Shown here: positions 9,883-18,208 of the stretch, piece after piece
Position numbering within the stretch: position 1 is the first letter of the stretch
Layout: the number at the start of each line of letters is the position of its first letter
Source of the DNA: Candidatus Leucobacter sulfamidivorax
Lineage (GTDB): Bacteria > Actinomycetota > Actinomycetes > Actinomycetales > Microbacteriaceae
Assembly: GCA_016771945.1 (NCBI GenBank)
Contig: QZLF01000001.1
Coordinates: 1 to 64,000 of the forward strand
Direction of reading: 5' to 3'
Length of the DNA: 64,000 nt
Notes under the pieces: model-generated
Seen by the model: the letters and a program-made list of their open reading frames with translations, nothing else
Databases searched by the model: none
What the model was told of the DNA's origin: nothing
Made by a program: the position numbers and the translations under genes

Positions 9883-11508
9883 ATGGCTCAGGACGCCGGA
9901 GAGCTGCTGTTCACGAACGGGGTGATCCACTCGGTAGACGCCCTCGACTCGACCCACAGCGCACTGCTCGTGCGCGACGGACGGATCGCGGCCGTCGGCA
10001 GCGATGCCGAGGTGCGGGCCGCGGCCTCCCCCGGTGCACAGGCGGTCGATCTCGGCGGTCGCACGATGACTCCGGGCTTCATCGACGCCCACAACCACAT
10101 GAGCAACGCGGCCTTCGAGCCGATCTCGGTCGACTGCTCCACCCCGCCCCTCGAGACCCTGGGCGAGGTGCTCGCCGCGATCGAGGCGCACTGCCGCGAA
10201 CTGCCCGACGGGCAGTGGGTGCGGGGCTTCGGCTTCAACTCCTGGCAGACGCGCGAGCACCGCAACCCCACCCGGGGCGAGCTCGACGAGGTCGCCCCGC
10301 GCAATCCCTTCTTCCTGCAGGAGTCGAACGTGCACACGGGCTACGCCAACAGCCTCGCGCTCGCCGCGGTCGGCATCGACGCCTGCACGCCCGACCCGTG
10401 GGGCGGCGGCATCGAGCGCGACGAGCGCGGCGAGCTCACCGGCACCCTCTTCGAGGCCGCGACGAATCTGCTGCAGACGGCCTCCTGGGGCGCCTACGCG
10501 GCGCAGGACTGGGAGCGCGCCATCGGGCTGATCGAGCGCAAGGCGCGGGAGTACCTCGCGCTCGGCATCACCGGGATCGGCGACGCCTGCGTGCTCGAGG
10601 ACTCGGCTCGCCTGTACCGCATGACCGACGAGGCGGGACGGCTGCCGCTCACCGTGCAGCAGCTGCAAGGCGGCGACCACTTCTTCGCGGCTCCGGATCC
10701 GCGCCGCGCCGACTTCCTCGAGCGCGTGCGCGAAGGCGACACCCGCCTCTTGCGGGGTGGCACGATGAAGGTCTTCGTGGACCGCGCCTACCCCGACGGC
10801 CCCGGGGTCCATCTGCACCACGACGGCTGCACCACTCACGCGGGGGTCAACTTCTACAGCCCGCGCGAGGTGCGGGAGCTCGCGGTGCAGGCGGCCGAGC
10901 TGGACGTCGACCTGGCGATCCACGGCATGGGCAACTGCGCGGTCGACTCGGTGTCCGACGCCTACGAGGCCGTGCGCCGGGCGACCGGCGACGACCGGGT
11001 GCTGCGCCTCGAGCACGCCTTCCTCGCCGAGCCGGCTCAGGGGCGGCGCCTCGCCTCGCTCGGCGTCGACCTGGTGTCGAACCCCGGGCTCATCCACCAC
11101 GACGGCATGGCTTTCGACGGCTGGCGGCGGGGCGACGCCGGCATCAAGGTACTGCCGCTGCGCAGCATGATCGACGCCGGCGTGCGGGTGAGCTTCGCCT
11201 CCGACCACCCCTGCGGCACGACCTCACCCGCCGAGATCATGTGGAGCGCCGTGACCCGCGAGTTTTACCTCGGCGGCACGGTCGACCCCGAGGAGGCCGT
11301 CACCGCGCGCGAGGCGCTGCGCGCCTACACGATCAACCCCGCCCACGCCTCGAGCCGGGCTGCCGAGGGCAGCCTCGAGCCCGGCAAGCGGGCGAACCTC
11401 GCCGTGCTCGACCGCGATCCGCTCGCCGTGCCGGCGTCCGAGATCCGCGGCCTCGTGGTCGAGCAGACCTACGTCGACGGCGCGCTCGTGCACGCCCTCG
11501 CGGAGTAG
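9883..11508 (+). CDS. YtcJ-like amidohydrolase (amidohydrolase family 3)
   Basis: 541 aa. The N-terminal beta-sandwich (LLFTNGVIHSVD... RDGRIAAVGSD) leads into the metal-binding HxH (H70-N-H72 in GFIDAHNHMS). Further metal and active-site residues are probable in the LEHAF and SFASDHPCG segments, and a C-terminal sandwich strand ends LEPGKRANLAVLDRDPL. This is the family 3 architecture (exoenzyme YtcJ and D-amino-acylase relatives). The start is the ATG at 9883, just after GAGGAGG. It may act on an amide related to the adjacent aminotransferase/permease substrate; that link is by position only. Confidence 0.9.
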   Translation: MAQDAGELLFTNGVIHSVDALDSTHSALLVRDGRIAAVGSDAEVRAAASPGAQAVDLGGRTMTPGFIDAHNHMSNAAFEPISVDCSTPPLETLGEVLAAIEAHCRELPDGQWVRGFGFNSWQTREHRNPTRGELDEVAPRNPFFLQESNVHTGYANSLALAAVGIDACTPDPWGGGIERDERGELTGTLFEAATNLLQTASWGAYAAQDWERAIGLIERKAREYLALGITGIGDACVLEDSARLYRMTDEAGRLPLTVQQLQGGDHFFAAPDPRRADFLERVREGDTRLLRGGTMKVFVDRAYPDGPGVHLHHDGCTTHAGVNFYSPREVRELAVQAAELDVDLAIHGMGNCAVDSVSDAYEAVRRATGDDRVLRLEHAFLAEPAQGRRLASLGVDLVSNPGLIHHDGMAFDGWRRGDAGIKVLPLRSMIDAGVRVSFASDHPCGTTSPAEIMWSAVTREFYLGGTVDPEEAVTAREALRAYTINPAHASSRAAEGSLEPGKRANLAVLDRDPLAVPASEIRGLVVEQTYVDGALVHALAE

Positions 11509-11526
11509 CGTCGGCCAAACGCGAGA

Positions 11527-11555
11527 GGGCGGGACCCGCCATCCGGATCCCGCCC
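11527..11555. terminator. Hairpin terminator between convergent genes
   Basis: GGGCGGGA (11527-11534) pairs with TCCCGCCC (11548-11555) around a 13-nt loop. It sits between the convergent amidohydrolase and malic enzyme genes and could serve both strands. Confidence 0.6.
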
Positions 11556-11587
11556 CCCTGCGTCGTCGCGAGGCGTCGCGCGACGCC

Positions 11588-12763
11588 CTACTTCTCCGCG
11601 GCCTCCATGACGGCCCGGGCCACGGCCTCGGCCACTCCGGGCGCGAAGGGGTTCGGCACGATGAGGTCGGCGACCGGCTCCTCGACCAGGCCCGCGATCG
11701 CCGCGGCCGCGGCGATCTTCATGCCGGTCGTGATGCGGCGCGCGTGCGCGTCGAGCGCGCCGCGGAAGATGCCGGGGAAGGCCAGCACGTTGTTGATCTG
11801 GTTCGGGAAGTCGCTGCGCCCGGTCGCCACGACGGCGGCGTGCTTCAGCGCGATGTCGGGGGCGATCTCGGGGTCGGGGTTCGACAGCGCAAACACGATC
11901 GAGCCCTCGGCCATCGAGGCGATGTGCTCCTCGGGCACCTTCGAGGAGGAGACCCCGATGAAGACATCGGCCCCGTGCAGCGCCTCGGCGGTCCCGCCGC
12001 TCACGCCGCGCGGGTTGCTGCGCCCCGCCATGTCCTTCTTCATGTGCTGGATGTCGCTGCGATCGGTGTGCAGCGCGCCCTTCGAGTCGATCACGATGAG
12101 GTCGTGCACGCCCGAGGCGAGCAGGATCTCGGCGACCGCGATGCCCGCGGCGCCGGCCCCCGAGATGACGACCTTGATGTCCTCGATCCGCTTGCCGACG
12201 ACCTTCAGCGCATTGGTGAGCGCGGCCAGCACCACGACGGCGGTGCCGTGCTGGTCGTCGTGCATGACCGGGATGCTGAGCGCGTCGATGAGACGGCGCT
12301 CGATCTCGAAGCAGCGCGGAGCCGAGATGTCCTCGAGGTTGACGGCGCCGAAGCTCGGCGCGATGCGCACGATCGTCTCGACGACCTCGTCGGGATCGGT
12401 GGTGTTCAGCACGATCGGGATCGAGTTCAGCCCGGCGAAGCGCTTGAACAGCGCGCTCTTACCCTCCATGACGGGCAGGGACGCGCTGGCGCCGATGTCG
12501 CCGAGGCCGAGCACGGCCGTGCCGTCCGAGACGACCGCGACGAGGCGCTCGGCCCAGGTGTGGGTCTTCGCGAGCTCGGGGTGCTCGGAGATCGCGCGGC
12601 TGACCTGCGCGACGCCGGGCGTGTAGACGATCGAGAGATCGCGGCGGTCCTCGAGCGGGTCGGTGAGCTCGACGCTCAGCTTGCCGCCGACGTGCGCGGT
12701 GAAGATGTCCTCCTCCGTGATCGTCTGCGCCTGTGCAAGATTGTCGTTGTGCTGCTCGGGCAA
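11588..12763 (-). CDS. Malic enzyme, NAD(P)-dependent, short bacterial type
   Basis: 391 aa. It oxidatively decarboxylates malate to pyruvate. Seen are the substrate-binding IVYTPGVA (46-52), LGLGDIGASASLPVMEGK with its catalytic-region Lys, the metal ligands in NLEDI and MHDDQHGTA, and the Rossmann motif GAGAAGIA. The length matches the short malic enzymes without the phosphotransacetylase-like tail. The best start is TTG at 12763, preceded by GAGGAG at 6-nt spacing. The neighbouring prp operon makes pyruvate and succinate from propionate, and malic enzyme fits this anaplerotic set. Confidence 0.94.
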   Translation of the reverse strand: MPEQHNDNLAQAQTITEEDIFTAHVGGKLSVELTDPLEDRRDLSIVYTPGVAQVSRAISEHPELAKTHTWAERLVAVVSDGTAVLGLGDIGASASLPVMEGKSALFKRFAGLNSIPIVLNTTDPDEVVETIVRIAPSFGAVNLEDISAPRCFEIERRLIDALSIPVMHDDQHGTAVVVLAALTNALKVVGKRIEDIKVVISGAGAAGIAVAEILLASGVHDLIVIDSKGALHTDRSDIQHMKKDMAGRSNPRGVSGGTAEALHGADVFIGVSSSKVPEEHIASMAEGSIVFALSNPDPEIAPDIALKHAAVVATGRSDFPNQINNVLAFPGIFRGALDAHARRITTGMKIAAAAAIAGLVEEPVADLIVPNPFAPGVAEAVARAVMEAAEK

Positions 12764-13132
12764 AAGGTACTCCTCGGAATGGTGGGCGCACGGTCGTGCG
12801 TGCGCTCGACGTCGAAACCGGGGCGCTGCTCTGTTCGCGGCCAGGGGTGGCGGCCGCTTTGCACAGGGCGGGATCGATCCGCTTCGTAGCGCACTCCGCA
12901 GACGAGCCTAACGAGTGCGCTCATGCCGGATCCAGCATGCCCCGCAAAAGATAGGATGCTCGACTGCATCTATTGAAAACACCGGCATCGGGGACTCGAT
13001 CCCAGTTCCCCGACAGCCTGCCGACAGGGCCCGTCGTTCGGCGGGAGTTCGGATGACACCCCGGACCATTTCACGCGGATATGAGAAGGGGGCGGACGCG
13101 TCGACCGCGATCCGCCCCTTCAAATATATTTA
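12764..13132. promoter_or_regulatory. Intergenic region upstream of malic enzyme
   Basis: 369 bp without a convincing gene. Its right end holds the hairpin that ends the prpC transcript. The rest is the likely malic enzyme promoter, which reads leftward; no clear -10/-35 pair was placed. Small open frames here have no conserved look. Confidence 0.4.
13085..13121 (-). terminator. Terminator of the prp operon
   Basis: Just after the prpC stop, arms at 13085-13096 (GAAGGGGGCGGA) and 13111-13121 (TCCGCCCCTTC) pair almost perfectly, with one bulged base and a 14-nt loop. Confidence 0.65.
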
Positions 13133-14323
13133 CTACGCTTCGGATTCCGGCTCCCGTTCCGCCGCGGCGAGCTCCGCCGCATCCGGCACGTAGCCCTCGA
13201 TATGGCGCTCCGCGGGTCCGTTGTACTCCGAGAGCGGGCGGATCAGCGCGTTCGACGCCGCCTGCTCCATGATGTGCGCCGTCCAGCCGGTCACGCGCGA
13301 GGCGATGAAGAGCGGCGTGAACGTCAGCGTGTCGAAGCCGATGAGGTTGTAGGCCGGCCCCGAGGGGTAGTCGAGGTTCGGGTAGATGCCCTTGCGCGAC
13401 ACGAACTCGCTCTCGAGCGCGTCGTAGAGCTCGGCCACCTCCGGGCGGTCGTAGTGCGCGACGAGCGTGTCGAGCGCCGCCTTCATCGTCGGCACGCGCG
13501 AGTCGCCCTTCTTGTAGACGCGATGCCCGAAGCCCATGATCTTGCGCTTCTCGGCGAGCGCCTGATCGAGCCACGGCACGACGTTCCCGGCCGAGCCGAT
13601 CTCGGTGAAGATGTGCAGCACGGCCTCGTTCGCGCCGCCGTGCAGCGGGCCCTTCAGCGCGCCGATCGCACCGACGACGGCCGAGTACAGATCGGACATC
13701 GTCGAGGTGATCACGCGCGCGGTGAACGTCGAGGCGTTGAAGGAGTGCTCGGCGTAGAGCGTCATCGAGCGGTTGAAGGCGTCGACGACCACGGGATCCG
13801 CCTCTTCCCCGAAGGTCATCCAGAGGAAGTTCGCCGAGTAGTCGAGGTCGTCGCGCGGCTCCACGAGCTCCTGCCCGCGGCGGCGGCGCTGCCCGTAGGC
13901 GACGATCGCCGGCAGCGCGGCGTAGAGGCGGATCGAGCGCTCGAGGTTCTCCTCGGGGCTGCCCGAGGCGTCGAGCACCGATCCAGCGCCGCTCGTGTCG
14001 GAGGCGCCGATCACGCTCACCGCCGTGCGCACCTCGTCCATGGGGTGCGAGTCGAGCGGCAGCAGGTCGATCGCGGCCTTCACGTTCGCGGCGAGCGCCC
14101 GGTGCTTCCGCTCCTCGGCGCGCAGCCCGGCCAGCTGGGACTCGCTCGGCAGCTCGCCGTGCCACAGCAGGTAGGCGACGGCTTCGAAGGGCTGCGTCGC
14201 CGCGAGCTCCTGCACCGGGTATCCCCGGTAGAGCAGGCTGTTCGTCTCGGGGTTGACCTTCGAGATCGCCGTGTAGTCGACGATGACGCCCGCGAGGCCC
14301 TTCTTGATCTCGGTGTCAGTCAT
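13133..14323 (-). CDS. prpC: 2-methylcitrate synthase / citrate synthase
   Basis: 396 aa. It condenses propionyl-CoA (and usually acetyl-CoA) with oxaloacetate. Citrate-synthase features seen are LLYRGYPVQEL, the segment after LHGGANEAVLH (catalytic His), MGFGHRVYKKGDSR with the second His, and FTPLFIASRVTGWTAHIMEQ. The methylcitrate role is assigned because it lies 12 bp after prpB in the same operon. The ATG at 14323 has an AGGAAGG site. It is the last gene of GntR-prpD-prpB-prpC and is followed by a hairpin. Confidence 0.93.
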   Translation of the reverse strand: MTDTEIKKGLAGVIVDYTAISKVNPETNSLLYRGYPVQELAATQPFEAVAYLLWHGELPSESQLAGLRAEERKHRALAANVKAAIDLLPLDSHPMDEVRTAVSVIGASDTSGAGSVLDASGSPEENLERSIRLYAALPAIVAYGQRRRRGQELVEPRDDLDYSANFLWMTFGEEADPVVVDAFNRSMTLYAEHSFNASTFTARVITSTMSDLYSAVVGAIGALKGPLHGGANEAVLHIFTEIGSAGNVVPWLDQALAEKRKIMGFGHRVYKKGDSRVPTMKAALDTLVAHYDRPEVAELYDALESEFVSRKGIYPNLDYPSGPAYNLIGFDTLTFTPLFIASRVTGWTAHIMEQAASNALIRPLSEYNGPAERHIEGYVPDAAELAAAEREPESEA

Positions 14324-14335
14324 GGTCTGCCTTCC

Positions 14336-15247
14336 TCACCGCTCTACTTCGAAGTTAAACACACTGGTGTCGAAATGGTTATAGCCCTCGTAGTCGATGA
14401 GCTCGTAGAGATCCGCACGGTGCTGCATCTCGCCGAGCTTCGAGGTGAGGGCGCCCTCCTCGATCAGGGTGTCGAGCGCCCGGCCCGTCGCCCCCATCGC
14501 GATGCGCAGCATCGACACCGGCCAGATGACGATGTTCACGCCGATGTCCGCGAGCTGCCGGGTCGTGAACAGCTCGCTCTTGCCGAACTCGGTCATGTTC
14601 GCGAGGATCGGCACGTCGACGGCCTCGCGCACGGCGGCGAACTCCTCGAGCGTGCGCATGGCCTCGGGAAAGACCGCATCGGCGCCGGCGTCCACGAGCG
14701 CCCGCGCGCGGTCCTTCGCGAGTGCGAGGCCCGCGGGGCCCTCGGCCGTCGCCCGGATGTCGGTGCGCGCCATGATGAGGAAGTTCGGATCGCGGCGGGC
14801 GTCGGCCGCCGCGCGGATCCGCTTCGCCGCCGTGCCCTCGTCGACCACGGCCTTGCCGTCGAGGTGACCGCAGCGCTTCGGATTGATCTGATCCTCGATG
14901 TGCGCGCCCGCGAGGCCCGCGTTCTCAAGCTCCTGGATCGTGCGCGCGACGTTCATCGGCTCGCCGAAGCCGGTGTCGGCGTCGATGATCGCGGGCAGGT
15001 CGGTCATGCGGGCGATCTGCTCGCCGCGGCCGGCGACCTCGCTGAGGGTCGTGAGCCCGATGTCGGGCAGACCCAGATCGGCGGACAGCACGGCGCCCGA
15101 GATGTAGACGCCCTCGAAGCCCTTGCGCTCGATGAGCCGGGCGCTCAGGGGGTTGAAGGCGCCGGGGAAGCGCAGCAGCTCGCCCGTGGCGAGACGTTCG
15201 CGCAGGATCCGCCGCTTCTCGGCGGGGTCCGTCTTCGAGTACAGCAT
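14336..15247 (-). CDS. prpB: Methylisocitrate lyase
   Basis: 303 aa. It cleaves 2-methylisocitrate to pyruvate and succinate. The isocitrate-lyase superfamily signature is complete: the active-site loop PKRCGHLDGK with the catalytic Cys, IIDADTGFGEP (Mg-binding), HIEDQ, and MARTDIRA. The length equals that of other PrpB enzymes, and the start at 15247 gives the standard N-terminus. It is flanked by prpD (upstream, with a palindrome in the 86-bp gap) and prpC. Confidence 0.96.
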   Translation of the reverse strand: MLYSKTDPAEKRRILRERLATGELLRFPGAFNPLSARLIERKGFEGVYISGAVLSADLGLPDIGLTTLSEVAGRGEQIARMTDLPAIIDADTGFGEPMNVARTIQELENAGLAGAHIEDQINPKRCGHLDGKAVVDEGTAAKRIRAAADARRDPNFLIMARTDIRATAEGPAGLALAKDRARALVDAGADAVFPEAMRTLEEFAAVREAVDVPILANMTEFGKSELFTTRQLADIGVNIVIWPVSMLRIAMGATGRALDTLIEEGALTSKLGEMQHRADLYELIDYEGYNHFDTSVFNFEVER

Positions 15248-15277
15248 GTCATTTACCTTCGTCTCAATGATCGCTCA

Positions 15278-15323
15278 TCGAGCTTGTCGAGAGGAGCGAT
15301 CTCCTCGGTCTCGACAAGCTCGA
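15278..15323. repeat. REP-like palindrome between prpD and prpB
   Basis: TCGAGCTTGTCGAGA (15278-15292) and its exact reverse complement (15309-15323) flank an inner GGAG-CGAT-CTCC hairpin, giving one long stem with a 4-nt bulge. This type of palindrome is widespread between genes in Microbacteriaceae (recalled, not checked here). Within an operon it could attenuate or protect mRNA ends. Confidence 0.6.
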
Positions 15324-15333
15324 CCAGCGGAGA

Positions 15334-16887
15334 TCAGAACAGCCCCTTCAGGGCGGCAGGGTTTGTGGCGACACCCTGGTCGATGACACCGGGGGCCGCG
15401 ACGATGTTCAGTTCGCGCACCTCGTCGGCGGTCAGCTTGGGCAGCCGCTGCACGAGCGTCAGGAAGCGCTCGATCTCGGCCTCCTCGAGCACGGGCTCGG
15501 CGAGGATGCGGAACTTGCGGATGTAGTCCGCCCGCACGAAGGGCCGGGCGCCGAGGGGGTGCGCGTCGGCGACGGCGATCTCGTCGACGATCCGCTCCCC
15601 GTTCGCGAGCTCGATCTCGACGCGGCCGCCGAAGGCCTTCTCGGCGGGGTCCTCGGAGTGGTAGCGGCGCGTCCACTCGGCGTCCTCGGCCGTGGTGATC
15701 CTGTGCCACAGCTCGACCGTGTCGGCGCGGCCGGCGCGCTCGGGCGCGTAGGAGTCGACGTGGTGCCAGCCGCCGTCCTGCAGCGCGACCGCGAAGATGT
15801 AGGGGATCGAGTGGTCGAGCGTCTCGCGGCTCGCCCGCGGGTCGTACTTCTGCGGGTCGTTCGCACCCGAGCCGATCACGTAGTGCGTGTGGTGGCTCGT
15901 GTGCAGCACGATGGCCTTGACGTTCGCCGGGTCAGCGAGCTCCGGGCGCTCGCCGTGCAGCTTGCGGGCGAGGTCGATCCAGGCCTGCGCCTGATACTCG
16001 GCCGAGTGCTCCTTCGTGTAGCTGTCGAGGATCGCGCGCTTCGCCTCGCCGGGTGCGGGCAGCGGCACGTCGTAGGAGGCGTCGGGCCCGTCGAGCATCC
16101 ACGCGATGACGCCGTCCTCGCCCTCGTAGATGGGGCTCGGCGAGGTCTGGCCCCGCATCGCGCGGTCGACGGCCTCGACCGCCATCTTGCCGGCGAACGC
16201 GGGGGCGTGCGCCTTCCACGTCGAGATCTCGCCCTTGCGGCTCTGGCGGGTCGCGGTCGTGGTGTGCAGGCCCTGGCCGACGGCCTGGTAGATCGTCTCG
16301 ACATCGAGGCCGAGCAGGGTGCCGATGCCGGCCGCGGCGCTCGGTCCGATGTGGGCGACGTGGTCGATCTTGTGCTTGTGCAGGCAGATCGATCGCACGA
16401 GGTCCATCTGGATCTCGTAGCCGGTGGCGATGCCGCGGACGAGCGCCGCACCATCCTTGCCGACGTGCTGCGCGACCGCGAGGATCGGCGGGATGTTGTC
16501 GCCCGGGTGCGAGTACTCTGCCGCGAGGAAGGTGTCGTGGTAGTCGAGCTCGCGCACTGCCACGCCGTTCACCCAGGCCGTCCACTCGGGGCTCGACTTC
16601 TCGGCCGCCTCACCGGTGCTCGGCAGGCCGAAGATCGCGGATCCCGCTCCCCCGGTCGAGACCGGGTGCGAGAGCGCCTGGGCCCGGGCCGCGACGATCG
16701 GCCCGCGGTTGAGCGACGCCGCGGCGACCGAGGCGTTGTCGATGATGCGGTTGATGATCATGTCGACGACCTCGGGTTCGACGGCGACGGGATCGGCCGC
16801 GACCTCGGCGATCTTCCAGGCGAGCTGCTCCTCGCGGGGCAGCTCCTCTTCGCTCTTGTAGACCCGGACGTGGTGGGTGACGGTCAT
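15334..16887 (-). CDS. prpD: MmgE/PrpD family 2-methylcitrate dehydratase
   Basis: 517 aa. It dehydrates 2-methylcitrate in the methylcitrate cycle. PrpD-family features: [18 protein letters not shown] near residue 45, [26 protein letters not shown] (catalytic-region Asp/His), [12 protein letters not shown], and [22 protein letters not shown]. No aconitase gene is adjacent; re-hydration to methylisocitrate would need one from elsewhere. The ATG at 16887 overlaps the GntR stop (ATGA), so regulator and enzyme are translationally coupled. Confidence 0.93.
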   Translation of the reverse strand: MTVTHHVRVYKSEEELPREEQLAWKIAEVAADPVAVEPEVVDMIINRIIDNASVAAASLNRGPIVAARAQALSHPVSTGGAGSAIFGLPSTGEAAEKSSPEWTAWVNGVAVRELDYHDTFLAAEYSHPGDNIPPILAVAQHVGKDGAALVRGIATGYEIQMDLVRSICLHKHKIDHVAHIGPSAAAGIGTLLGLDVETIYQAVGQGLHTTTATRQSRKGEISTWKAHAPAFAGKMAVEAVDRAMRGQTSPSPIYEGEDGVIAWMLDGPDASYDVPLPAPGEAKRAILDSYTKEHSAEYQAQAWIDLARKLHGERPELADPANVKAIVLHTSHHTHYVIGSGANDPQKYDPRASRETLDHSIPYIFAVALQDGGWHHVDSYAPERAGRADTVELWHRITTAEDAEWTRRYHSEDPAEKAFGGRVEIELANGERIVDEIAVADAHPLGARPFVRADYIRKFRILAEPVLEEAEIERFLTLVQRLPKLTADEVRELNIVAAPGVIDQGVATNPAALKGLF

Positions 16888-17588
16888 GGGGTTCCTTTCG
16901 TGTGCTGCTGGGAATCGCCTGTTGCATCGTCGCCTGCGGCGTCGGTGTCGACGGATGCATCGATGGCGGCGAGGATCGAGGTGAGGGCGTTGTGCAGGTG
17001 CACGTGCGTGGCGTGCGCCGCGAGATCGGGGTCGCGGTTCGCGATCGCCTCGGCGATGAGCCGGTGCTCTTCGACCGAGGCCCGGAGCCGGGCGCGGTTG
17101 TCGCGGGCGAGGCGGCGGGCCCGCACGAGGTGGGTGCGGATCGTGCGCAGCGCGCCCGTGAAGTAGGCGTTGTCGACGGTGGCGTCGAGCGCCCGATCGA
17201 AGCGGGCGATGAGGGCGTAGTAGGCGTCGACCGCCGCATCGTCCGCCCGTTCAGGGTGCGCGGCGGCGAAGGCCCGCGCGAGCTCGGCGAAGACCGCCGG
17301 GTCGCAGCGCCGCGCGGCCAGCCGCGCCGTGCTCTCCTCGAGCGCGCGGCGCACCTCGAAGAGGGAGCGGATATCGGCCGCGTCGAAATCGGTGACCACC
17401 GTGACGCGCGGCGACTGCTGCGCGGCGAGGCCGTCGGCGACCAGCCGCACGATCGCCTCGCGCGCGGGGGTGCGGCTGACGCCGAGGCGCGCGGCCTGCT
17501 CGGCCTCGGCGAGCACGGTGCCGGGCGGCAGCGCGCCGCTCTGGATCTCGTCCAGGAGGGTGGCGTAGGCGCGATCGCTGGCGCGCAT
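16884..17588 (-). CDS. GntR/FadR (FCD) family regulator of the prp operon
   Basis: 234 aa. The winged HTH spans about residues 5-70 ([20 protein letters not shown], then [15 protein letters not shown]), followed by an all-helical FCD ligand-binding domain (about 80-220). It is the first gene of the operon, coupled to prpD by an ATGA overlap, so it most likely autoregulates and controls methylcitrate-cycle genes, probably in response to propionate-derived metabolites. The ATG at 17588 follows GAGGAGG. Two ATGCAT palindromes upstream are candidate operator parts. Confidence 0.92.
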   Translation of the reverse strand: MRASDRAYATLLDEIQSGALPPGTVLAEAEQAARLGVSRTPAREAIVRLVADGLAAQQSPRVTVVTDFDAADIRSLFEVRRALEESTARLAARRCDPAVFAELARAFAAAHPERADDAAVDAYYALIARFDRALDATVDNAYFTGALRTIRTHLVRARRLARDNRARLRASVEEHRLIAEAIANRDPDLAAHATHVHLHNALTSILAAIDASVDTDAAGDDATGDSQQHTKGTP

Positions 17589-17628
17589 GCACGTCCTCCT
17601 CGCTCTCGGCCTCGGTCGACACTCATAG

Positions 17629-17689
17629 TGTATGCATTAAAGGTATACTTCGGAAGTTTTTCCCGAAATTGCCCTTTTAACGCATGCAT
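17629..17689 (-). promoter_or_regulatory. Candidate operator/promoter of the GntR-prpDBC operon
   Basis: An A+T-rich island upstream of the GntR start. It contains ATGCAT palindromes at 17632-17637 and 17684-17689 and a GTATAC palindrome at 17643-17648. The outer parts (TGTATGCATTAA and TTAACGCATGCATA) form an imperfect inverted repeat. FadR-type GntR proteins bind short A+T-rich palindromes, so autoregulation here is plausible. Confidence 0.5.
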
Positions 17690-17760
17690 AAATAGGATCA
17701 AGTGGTTGCGCCTCTTTTCGCAGTCGGGCTCGCATGCGCTTCCCGGGTGCCGGGCCGAGT

Positions 17761-17841
17761 CTCATTGCGCACGTATTCGACGATTGCACACCTGTTAGCC
17801 GCGATAACTCGTGTGCAATGGTCAAACAGGTGTGCGATGAG
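17761..17841. repeat. Nested and competing inverted repeats (TTGCACAC core)
   Basis: Outer arms CTCATTGCGCAC (17761-17772) and GTGTGCGATGAG (17830-17841) pair over 12 positions, counting two G-U pairs. Inner arms ATTGCACAC (17783-17791) and GTGTGCAAT (17811-17819) pair perfectly, extended by GTTA/TAAC in the loop. An alternative perfect 11-bp pairing exists between GCACACCTGTT (17786-17796) and AACAGGTGTGC (17825-17835). It may be a cluster of protein-binding sites or a switchable RNA fold. Confidence 0.6.
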
Positions 17842-18114
17842 TTCCGGGGCCCCGAAGCCCGGAACCGAGCCGCGGCACGGCACGGCACGGCGAGCACCTT
17901 CACCCGTGACGGTGATGCCGTCGGAAGCAGCTGCACCCCGAACGGGTAGCGACGACCGCCGCCAGCGGCCTCGCCGACAATCGGATCCAGCGCATCGGCG
18001 TCGAGTCACGCCCCACCGCCGGCTTCAGCATCTCTCCGAGGGAGCCCGCGTACCCCAGAGGACCGATCCCCCACGTGCCCGAGTTCGCGCGATGCTCTGA
18101 CGGAGGCACCCCGA

Positions 18115-18180
18115 GATTCCAGGAGTTGATTCCCGAATATTGGATACTCACAATAGTCTTAGGAATAGTTCCCTGGAATC
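18115..18180 (-). terminator. Nested hairpin after the bkd operon, possible terminator
   Basis: GATTCCAGG (18115-18123) pairs with CCTGGAATC (18172-18180). Inside, ATTCC/GGAAT (18129-18133/18062+100, i.e. 18162-18166) and TATTG/CAATA (18138-18142/18151-18155) continue the stem. It lies 28 bp beyond the bkdC stop on the transcribed side. It has no U-tract, so termination is only likely. Confidence 0.45.
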
Positions 18181-18208
18181 ACGAGGGCCGCACCACGCGC
18201 ATCATCGA

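Larger units (their letters stand above)
17589..18208. other. 620-bp gene-free, structured intergenic region
   Basis: No convincing gene on either strand. From left to right it holds the GntR promoter, a nested inverted-repeat cluster (17761-17841), a GTTCCGGG/CCCGGAAC hairpin (17841-17848/17858-17865), a short run of CGGCA repeats near 17872-17890, about 200 bp with nothing recognisable, and a nested hairpin just after the bkdC stop (18115-18180). Confidence 0.6.

Noticed and set aside
10215-12626. An 803-codon plus-strand frame across the amidohydrolase and malic enzyme
   Set aside because: Its first half is out of frame with the amidohydrolase and its second half is antisense to malic enzyme; it also crosses a terminator.
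17702-18100. Small open frames in the bkd-prp gap
   Set aside because: They are Arg/Pro-rich, lack ribosome sites and overlap the inverted repeats; structure explains the region better.
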